Source: Geothrix sp. 21YS21S-2
Lineage (GTDB): Bacteria; Acidobacteriota; Holophagae; Holophagales; Holophagaceae
Direction of reading: 5' to 3'
DNA: 64,000 bases
Assembly (NCBI RefSeq): GCF_030846775.1
Contig: NZ_CP132910.1
Location: 4,591,001 to 4,655,000 of the forward strand
Every line of letters starts with the position of its first letter. Position 1 is the first letter of the stretch. Both the position numbers and the translations under genes were made by a program. The notes under the pieces are model-generated. The model was not told the DNA's origin. It worked only from the letters and a program-made list of their open reading frames with translations, and did not search any database. Positions 58,739 through 64,000 of the stretch are shown here, piece after piece.

Positions 58739-59881
58739 ATGTCAGCTGATTCCAGGGCTCTTTTCACCTCAGAAAGCGTCACGGAAGGCCATCCCGACAA
58801 GATCGCCGACCAGATCTCCGACGCCGTCCTGGACGCGGCGCTGCGAGGCGACCCGCGCAGCCGCGTGGCCTGCGAAACCCTCGTCACCACGGGCCTGATC
58901 CTGGTGGCCGGGGAGATCACCACCGAGTGCTACATCCCCGTGGCGCAGCTGGCCCGGGACACCGTGAAGGGCATCGGCTACGACCACAGTATCAAGGGCT
59001 TTGATTGCAACACGTGTGCTGTGATGGTCACCCTCGACCAGCAGAGCCCCGATATCGCCATGGGCGTGGACACCGGGGGCGCCGGGGATCAGGGCCTCAT
59101 GTTCGGGTACGCCACGGACGAGACGCCCGAGCTCATGCCGGCCCCCATCCACTTCGCCCACGCCCTGACCCGCAAGCTCGCCGAGGTGCGCAAGAGCCAG
59201 CAGATCCCCTGGCTGCAGCCCGACGGCAAGTCCCAGGTGACGGTGGAATACGACGGCCACCGGGTGGCCCGCATCCACACCGTGGTGATCTCCACGCAGC
59301 ACGCCGAGTCCGCGGGGAACAAGGAGATCCGGGAGCGGGTCATCCAGGAGGTCATCCAGGCCGCCCTCCCGCCCGAGTATCTGGACGCCGACACCATCTA
59401 CCACGTGAATCCCACCGGCCGGTTCGTCATCGGCGGCCCCATGGGCGACACGGGCCTCACGGGCCGCAAGATCATCGTGGATTCCTACGGCGGCACCGGC
59501 CACCACGGCGGCGGGGCCTTCTCCGGCAAGGATCCCTCCAAGGTGGACCGCTCCGCGGCCTACATGGGGCGCTATATCGCCAAGAACATCGTGGCCGCGG
59601 GCCTGGCGCGCACCTGCGAGATCCAGCTGGCGTACGCCATCGGCGTGGCCGAGCCGGTGTCCATCGCCGTGGAGACCTTCGGCACCGGGACCGTCAGCGA
59701 CGCCGCCATCGTCCGGGCCGTGCGGGAGGTGTTCAGCTGCACGCCCAGGGCCATGATCGAGACCCTGGACCTGCGCCGGCCCATCTACCTCCCCACCGCC
59801 GCCTACGGCCACTTCGGCCGGGACGGCTTCAGCTGGGAGCGCACCGACAAGGCGGACGCCCTTCGGTCCGCCGCGCGCTAG
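58739..59881 (+). CDS. metK: S-adenosylmethionine synthetase
   Basis: A 380-residue enzyme that makes S-adenosylmethionine from methionine and ATP. The signatures are intact: [20 protein letters not shown], the [12 protein letters not shown] loop, and [19 protein letters not shown]. Length is normal. The ATG at 58739 follows GGCGGAGG. Upstream (58610-58738) is a GC hairpin CCGGGT / ACCCGG near 58672-58697 but nothing that matches a known SAM riboswitch class that I recognise. Cytoplasmic. Confidence 0.97.
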   Translation: MSADSRALFTSESVTEGHPDKIADQISDAVLDAALRGDPRSRVACETLVTTGLILVAGEITTECYIPVAQLARDTVKGIGYDHSIKGFDCNTCAVMVTLDQQSPDIAMGVDTGGAGDQGLMFGYATDETPELMPAPIHFAHALTRKLAEVRKSQQIPWLQPDGKSQVTVEYDGHRVARIHTVVISTQHAESAGNKEIRERVIQEVIQAALPPEYLDADTIYHVNPTGRFVIGGPMGDTGLTGRKIIVDSYGGTGHHGGGAFSGKDPSKVDRSAAYMGRYIAKNIVAAGLARTCEIQLAYAIGVAEPVSIAVETFGTGTVSDAAIVRAVREVFSCTPRAMIETLDLRRPIYLPTAAYGHFGRDGFSWERTDKADALRSAAR

Positions 59882-59995
59882 GGGGGTTTCGCCCCCGCGC
59901 CCGCCGGGTTCGCCCCAGTTCCCTGGGACGCCGGCGCCGATGCCCGAATCTTGGTTCGCACGGGAACGATCCCGGCCCCACCAGGAGGAGGTAGC

Positions 59996-60565
59996 ATGCG
60001 CACCTTGGTCCAACTATCCGGCATCGCGGCCATGGCCCTGGCGGGTTCCGCCGCCCAGGCGACCGATTTCGGCCCCCTCATGGACGTCGCCCACTCCACG
60101 TGGCCCGCCAAGACCCACATCGCCGTGGTGGCCGACTACGGCCGGTCCCAGGACGAGGTCCAGAACCTCGCCATGGCCGCCGGGGAAGGCAACCGCATCA
60201 CCGTTCTGGACACCCGGAACCAGATCGACGTCGAGAAGGCCTACGGCCTCATCACGGACCGGGTGCGCCCCGACTACCTGGTCCTCCTGCCCAAGGACCG
60301 CCTGGTATGGGACGGCTCCTTCGCCGCCACCCAGGTGGTGAACCGCCTGGCCTACAAGGGCATTCCCTCGATCGCCACGACCCCCAAGGCCATCTCCCAG
60401 GGCGCCGTCTTCGCCATCGGCGAGGCCACGGGAATGAACCTGCTGGTCACCGACAAGGTGATCGGGACCGTGGGCGTGATCCTGCCGCAGCGGGCGAACT
60501 TCGTCAACAGCATGTCCAACTATGGAAAGGGGATGGCCACGGTTTCGGTGGTGGCGTCCCGCTGA
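59996..60565 (+). CDS. Secreted binding-protein-like (ABC substrate-binding/TrpX-type) protein
   Basis: A 189-residue secreted protein with a signal peptide (MRTLVQLSGIAAMALAGSAAQA). The mature part resembles one lobe of the ABC-substrate-binding family of YtrB/TrpX proteins (HIAVVADYGRSQDEVQNLAMAAG, YGLITDRVRPDYLVLLPKD, GIPSIATTPKAISQGAVFAIG, GVILPQRANF). It is shorter than a full two-lobe binding protein, so function as a transport component is uncertain and no permease or ATPase gene is adjacent. AGGAGGAGG lies directly before the ATG at 59996. A terminator follows. Confidence 0.75.
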   Translation: MRTLVQLSGIAAMALAGSAAQATDFGPLMDVAHSTWPAKTHIAVVADYGRSQDEVQNLAMAAGEGNRITVLDTRNQIDVEKAYGLITDRVRPDYLVLLPKDRLVWDGSFAATQVVNRLAYKGIPSIATTPKAISQGAVFAIGEATGMNLLVTDKVIGTVGVILPQRANFVNSMSNYGKGMATVSVVASR

Positions 60566-60581
60566 ACCGAATCCAGGCGAT

Positions 60582-60610
60582 GGAAAGGACCCCTCCGGGG
60601 GTCCTTTTCC
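60582..60610 (+). terminator. Intrinsic terminator after the binding-protein-like gene
   Basis: GGAAAGGACCCC (60582-60593) pairs with GGGGTCCTTTTCC (60598-60610) around a short loop, with one unpaired T in the right arm and a T-run within it. It lies 17 bases after the stop of the preceding gene. Confidence 0.7.
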
Positions 60611-60698
60611 GTTGGGCACGAGCAGACCCAAGATTACTGAATTCCGCTGTTGCCAACCCTTTATCCCTGCGATCCGTCAGGTTCAGGAGAAGAACCTA

Positions 60699-60774
60699 TC
60701 GCCGAGGAGCCGAGGATCGCCGAGAAATGCAGTTTCCCTTCCCGGCGATCCTCGGCTCCCCGGCGCCTCGGCGA
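60699..60774. repeat. Interspersed palindromic repeat (GCCGAGG-type)
   Basis: GGAGCCGAGGATCGCCG (60706-60722) is exactly complementary to 60743-60759, with a 20-base loop, and outer arms TCGCCGA (60699-60705) and TCGGCGA (60768-60774) extend it past an 8-base bulge. The left arm is built from a repeated unit close to 9 bases (TCGCCGAGG, AGCCGAGGA, TCGCCGAGA). This looks like a repeat-family element of the extragenic palindrome kind rather than a terminator. Its family cannot be identified from one copy. Confidence 0.7.
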
Positions 60775-61014
60775 AAGGCTTTTACAAGGGTGGTGCCGAT
60801 CTTCGCGATCCAGGCCGCGAAAAGACATTGGGACGTCATTCGACACCCAACCAGGCCCGAAAGCCCCGCGCCAGAAAGGGCGCCTTCCTCCTGGACTTCG
60901 ACTCGACCCCCATCGACTTGCCGAACCGCCTCCCGCCTGAACCTGATCCGGCCCGGAAGGATCCCGCGGACGCGCCTGGCTTGCCGGCCGCGGCAACTCC
61001 TGACCTTCCCTGCC
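60775..61014. other. Intergenic region without recognised gene
   Basis: After the palindrome this 240-base stretch contains no reading frame with a ribosome site or recognisable protein, no tRNA and no clear promoter. Sequence is GC-rich and lies between convergent genes, the next being the LytTR regulator ending at 61015. The short possible frames here look like non-coding sequence. Confidence 0.5.
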
Positions 61015-61755
61015 TCAGAGCCACTCCCCCAGCTGATTCCGGTAGGTCCGGCTCATGGTCAGCTGGCTCCCGTCCTTCATCGTCACCAGGTAGTCCCCCC
61101 CGGTCCACGGCTCCAGGTGGCGGATGAAGTCCAGGTTCACGATGGCCGAGCGGTGGATGCGCCGGAAGCGGGAGGGGCTGAGCTTGTCCAGCATGCCGCT
61201 CATGGTCTGGCGCACCAGGTGGCTGGTGCCCTCCACGTGGAGCCGGACGTAGTTGTCCTCGGCCTCCACCCACTGGATGGCGGCGGGGCGCACGAAGGCG
61301 TAGCGGGTGCCCTCCTTGATGAGGAGGCGCTCGGGAGGGGGGCGGTCGGCTTGCACCTGCTTGAGCATGGGCTCCAGGGACGGGCGCGGGCTGCCCTGGA
61401 TCCAGGTGCGCACCCGGGCCAGGGCGGCGGCGAACCGCTCGGGGTCGAAGGGCTTGAGCAGGTAGTCCAGGGCGTGGACCTCGAAGGCCTTCAGGGCGAA
61501 CTGGTCGTAGGCGGTGACGAAGAGGGTGGGGGGCATCCGGTCCGGGCCCACCTCCTCGATGACCCCGAAGCCGTCCAGCTCGGGCATCTGGATGTCCAGG
61601 AAGACCAGGTCCGGGCGCAGGGCCTCGATGTCCCGCACCGCCTCCAGGCCGTTGGAGCATTCCCCCGCCACCTCCAGGTCCGGATGGTCCCCCAGCAGCC
61701 GGCGCAGACGCTGGCGGGCCAGCACCTCGTCATCGACTATCAGGGACCGGATCAT
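61015..61755 (-). CDS. LytTR-family response regulator
   Basis: A 246-residue response regulator. The receiver domain has SLIVDDEVLARQRLRRLL, the phospho-Asp in LVFLDIQMPELDGFG (about residue 54), LFVTAYDQFALKAFEVHALDYLLKPFDP. The C-terminal LytTR domain (about 140-246) has LIKEGTRYAFVRPAAIQWVEAE and FRRIHRSAIVNLDFIRHLE, as in DNA-binding LytTR regulators. It follows the sensor kinase by 21 bases on the same strand, and the pair should act together. The target gene is not evident; the adjacent lipase is upstream in the same direction. Confidence 0.92.
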   Translation of the reverse strand: MIRSLIVDDEVLARQRLRRLLGDHPDLEVAGECSNGLEAVRDIEALRPDLVFLDIQMPELDGFGVIEEVGPDRMPPTLFVTAYDQFALKAFEVHALDYLLKPFDPERFAAALARVRTWIQGSPRPSLEPMLKQVQADRPPPERLLIKEGTRYAFVRPAAIQWVEAEDNYVRLHVEGTSHLVRQTMSGMLDKLSPSRFRRIHRSAIVNLDFIRHLEPWTGGDYLVTMKDGSQLTMSRTYRNQLGEWL

Positions 61756-61776
61756 CGTGGGGGCCGCCCTTCGGGT

Positions 61777-62835
61777 TCAATGAAGGGGTATACGCACGAC
61801 GACGCGGGTCCCCTTATCCGGAACGGAGAATATCTCCAATCGATGATTTTCGTGATAAAGCATCAATAGCCTGGCCCGGGTATTCCGGAGGCCGACCCCC
61901 TCCCGGCTGCCTTCGAAGCCCGCGCCGTTGTCCTGGACCTCGAGGGTGAGCCAGGGAGCCTCACGGGTGGCGCGGATGAGCAGCTTGCCGGGCCGGGCCC
62001 GGGGAGCCAGGCCGTGCTTCAGGGCGTTCTCCACCAGGGGCTGCAGGAGGAACTTCGGCACGGGGGCCCGGGCCAGCCCGGGGGGGATGTCCACCTCCAC
62101 CTCCAGCCGGTCCTGGAAGCGCACCTTCTCGATGGCCAGGAAGGCGTCCACCAGGGCCATCTCCTTTTCCAGGGGGAGCTCCTGGGAGGCCTCGGCGTCC
62201 AGGTTGAGGCGCAGCAGGTCGCCGAGCCTGGCCACCATGCGATCCGCGGCCTGGGGGTCGGTGTGGATGAGGGCGGAGATGGAGTTGAGGGCGTTGAAGA
62301 GGAAGTGGGGCTGGAACTGGGCCAGGAGCATCTGGTTCCGGGCCAGGGTGAGCGACGCCTCGAGCTGGGCCGCCTCCAGCTCCCGCGCCTTCATCCCCTT
62401 GTAGAGGAGGAACCCGTGGAAGCCGCCCAGGACGGCCCACATGAGGATGAGGGTGGAGTGGAGGTAGGTGAAGAAGAACCGCAGCAGGTTCTTCCAGGGC
62501 CACTGGAGGATCTTGGCGCGCATCTCCGGCTCCTGGAAGGCCAGGGAGATGAGCCAGGCGATGCCCAGCCCCAGGCAGGCCAGGACGAAGCCGGTCCCCA
62601 GGTTGATGATCCAGGCCGGCAGCCCCTTCAGGGAGAAGGACTGGATGGGGAAGCGCTGGGCGACGCGGAGGATGACGAGGCCTTCCAGGGCCCACACCGC
62701 GTTCTGCAGGAGGTTCATGGGCAGGACCGACAGGAAGGGCATGCGGTAGGCCACCATGTCCCAGGTGGTGTAGTAGAGGCCCATGAGGACCCAGATCCCG
62801 CCGTACATGATCCAGTGCACAGGCTTCTTGAACAT
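61777..62835 (-). CDS. LytS/AlgZ-like sensor histidine kinase
   Basis: A 352-residue membrane kinase. Residues 1-140 hold about four hydrophobic helices (HWIMYGGIWVLMGLYYTTWD, MNLLQNAVWALEGLVIL, WIINLGTGFVLACLGLGIAWLI, LHSTLILMWAVLGGFHGFLL). The kinase domain has the phospho-His in LLAQFQPHFLFNALNSISAL, and the ATPase has LLQPLVENALKHGLAPRA and DNGAGFEG with GVGLRNTRARLLMLY. It pairs with the LytTR regulator downstream. I chose the ATG at 62835, but GGAGG is only one base from it; the alternative ATG at 62913 overlaps the lipase end and would add 26 residues, so the start is uncertain. Confidence 0.88.
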   Translation of the reverse strand: MFKKPVHWIMYGGIWVLMGLYYTTWDMVAYRMPFLSVLPMNLLQNAVWALEGLVILRVAQRFPIQSFSLKGLPAWIINLGTGFVLACLGLGIAWLISLAFQEPEMRAKILQWPWKNLLRFFFTYLHSTLILMWAVLGGFHGFLLYKGMKARELEAAQLEASLTLARNQMLLAQFQPHFLFNALNSISALIHTDPQAADRMVARLGDLLRLNLDAEASQELPLEKEMALVDAFLAIEKVRFQDRLEVEVDIPPGLARAPVPKFLLQPLVENALKHGLAPRARPGKLLIRATREAPWLTLEVQDNGAGFEGSREGVGLRNTRARLLMLYHENHRLEIFSVPDKGTRVVVRIPLH

Positions 62836-62896
62836 GCCTCCATGGTGGTGGCCAACCCGCGCGCCCACAAGCCCCCGTGGGGCGAAGGAGCCGATT

Positions 62897-63997
62897 TCAG
62901 GGGCGGATTCCATCCAGGAATCCGGCCCAGGCCCGGTAGAGGGGCAGGACCTCGTCCCCGTGCTCGGGGCCCATGCCCAGGATCTCGCTGTGGTCCCACC
63001 CGTCCAGGACCCCCATGTGGCTCCAGACGCCGGGGCGGGGGGTGCCGCCGTAGGGTTCCACGGGGTCGCCGCCGGGTCCGGCCATGCTGACGGTGTTCAC
63101 CACGCCGTCGCTGCGGAACCAGTCGGGGCCGGCGCCCGGGGCCCTTCCGATGTACCGCGCGCCGGAGCGCCAGAGGAGGTTCATGTGCGGGGCGGGGACG
63201 TGGAAGCCGCCGGGGCCGGGCTCGGTCTTGGCGGTGGACCAGGAGAAGGCGTAGACGTCCGCGGGGAGCCGGACCCAGGCGTTGAGGTCCCGGGCGCCCT
63301 CCGGGCTCAGCTCCCGGGCGCTGAAGTCCGCCGTGCCCGCCCACAGCGGCGTGGCCAGGATCCGGTCCCGGTAGGCCTTCCAGCTTTCGAGGGGGAGCCG
63401 CTGCAGGCCCCACTGGTCGAGCTTGAGGTCGTACACGGAGCTGGCGAGGCCCCCCGCCAGGGCCAGGATGCGCTGGGCGACTCCTTCCAGGGCCTCGCGC
63501 TTGCGGGTGAGGGTGGTGCCCAGGTGGGGCGTGGCGAGGGTGGTCAGGCTCAGCACGCCGGGGTGGCCGCCCCGGAACAGGGGGCTCAGGTCGCCCTCCG
63601 GCGTGGCCTGGCGCTCCTCTTCGGAACCCTCGGCCAGGAGGTGGGCCAGGACCCGGATGGTCTGGCCCCCCATGCTGTGGCCGATGAAATGGACGCCCAG
63701 CTCCCAGTCCGGAAGGAGGCCCGGGTAGGTGCGGCCGAACCGGGCGTGGCCGAAGCGCTCCGCGTGGGCCCTGCCGTAGTCGACCGTGCCCCCCCGCAGC
63801 TGCGCGTAGACCTCGGCGGCCCGGTCCCAGTTGCTGGAGAAGGGGCCCGGCGCGGCGGTGACCGCGGGGTGGCCCTTGGCGCGCAGGTCGTCCTGGATGT
63901 CCCGGCCGGGACCGCCCCAGTACTTGATGCCGAAGGCCTCCTCGCGGCCCCACACGGTGAAGCCTCCCACCAGGACGATGGGCGCGCGGCGGATCAT
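62897..63997 (-). CDS. Family I.5-like lipase (Geobacillus L1/T1 type)
   Basis: A 366-residue lipase that strongly resembles the thermoalkalophilic lipases of Geobacillus and Staphylococcus. Catalytic Ser is in FIGHSMGGQT; the Asp in SDGVVNTVSM; the His in GWDHSEILG. The zinc-site pattern of this family is conserved: SSNWDRAAEVYAQL (Asp), DYGRAHAERFGHARFGRTYPGL (two His) and VYDLKLDQWGL (Asp). The oxyanion stretch is LVGGFTVWGREE, where the usual HG is GG. It starts at the ATG 63997, three bases from the window edge, so a signal peptide or more N-terminus may lie beyond. It precedes the LytTR kinase gene and overlaps its alternative start. Confidence 0.88.
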   Translation of the reverse strand: MIRRAPIVLVGGFTVWGREEAFGIKYWGGPGRDIQDDLRAKGHPAVTAAPGPFSSNWDRAAEVYAQLRGGTVDYGRAHAERFGHARFGRTYPGLLPDWELGVHFIGHSMGGQTIRVLAHLLAEGSEEERQATPEGDLSPLFRGGHPGVLSLTTLATPHLGTTLTRKREALEGVAQRILALAGGLASSVYDLKLDQWGLQRLPLESWKAYRDRILATPLWAGTADFSARELSPEGARDLNAWVRLPADVYAFSWSTAKTEPGPGGFHVPAPHMNLLWRSGARYIGRAPGAGPDWFRSDGVVNTVSMAGPGGDPVEPYGGTPRPGVWSHMGVLDGWDHSEILGMGPEHGDEVLPLYRAWAGFLDGIRP

Positions 63998-64000
63998 TCC

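Overview
The window is a dense, very GC-rich bacterial chromosome segment of about 60 protein genes, with short gaps, frequent 4-base start/stop overlaps and no rRNA or tRNA gene that I can see. Lipoprotein signals, a secretin, a CsgG-like protein and an ArnT-like lipid A-type transferase indicate a Gram-negative (diderm) envelope. The mix of lactate oxidation, C5-pathway haem synthesis, many LytTR/histidine-kinase pairs and Ser/Thr kinases fits Acidobacteriota, perhaps the Holophaga/Geothrix side. That placement is an inference from gene content and was not tested.

Region by region. 1-7.8 kb: a sugar operon on the minus strand (fructose-family PTS EIIC, EIIB, a fused HPr-EI-EIIA protein, and a secreted GH38 alpha-mannosidase that runs off the left edge), driven by a divergent AraC regulator. 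7.8-14.3 kb: a small secreted protein, a stand-alone secretin-like protein with two tandem paralogous secreted proteins, and a divergent glycine-rich lipoprotein. 14.3-20.6 kb: uracil permease, RsmE, an ArnA-type UDP-glucuronate decarboxylase with an ArnT-like glycosyltransferase, and a cysteine desulfurase. 20.7-22.9 kb: a BlaI repressor with an M56 sensor protease carrying a duplicated C-terminal domain. 23-28.3 kb: lactate oxidation genes (lutC and a fused lutB-lutA) flanked by a BtsS/BtsR-like sensor kinase and LytTR regulator. 28.3-36.8 kb: small hypotheticals, a lower-GC HepT/MntA toxin-antitoxin pair, a REC-ATPase regulator, lepA, an M6-like protease, a histidine kinase with a photoactive-yellow-protein-like PAS domain, and an ECF sigma operon. 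36.9-38.9 kb: a complete-looking group II intron inserted beside a long hairpin. 39-42.2 kb: an AsmA/DUF748-type protein and an M28 peptidase. 42.4-51.9 kb: an unbroken haem operon hemA-C-D-B-L-E-N-H-Y covering every step from glutamyl-tRNA to protohaem. 51.9-58.6 kb: a four-helix membrane protein, a Ser/Thr kinase, two LPP20-like envelope proteins, a YvlD-like membrane protein, a CsgG-like protein and a coiled-coil lipoprotein. 58.7-64 kb: metK, a secreted binding-type protein, a palindromic repeat, a second LytTR two-component pair and a family I.5-type lipase at the right edge.

Several regulators sit beside plausible targets: AraC with the PTS/mannosidase operon, BlaI with its protease, and the BtsS/BtsR-like pair with the lactate genes that would make pyruvate. 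The points I find most worth following are the PYP-like kinase, the secretin with its paralogous partners, the duplicated sensor domain of the M56 protease, the mannosidase-PTS pairing, and the CsgG/LPP20/kinase neighbourhood.
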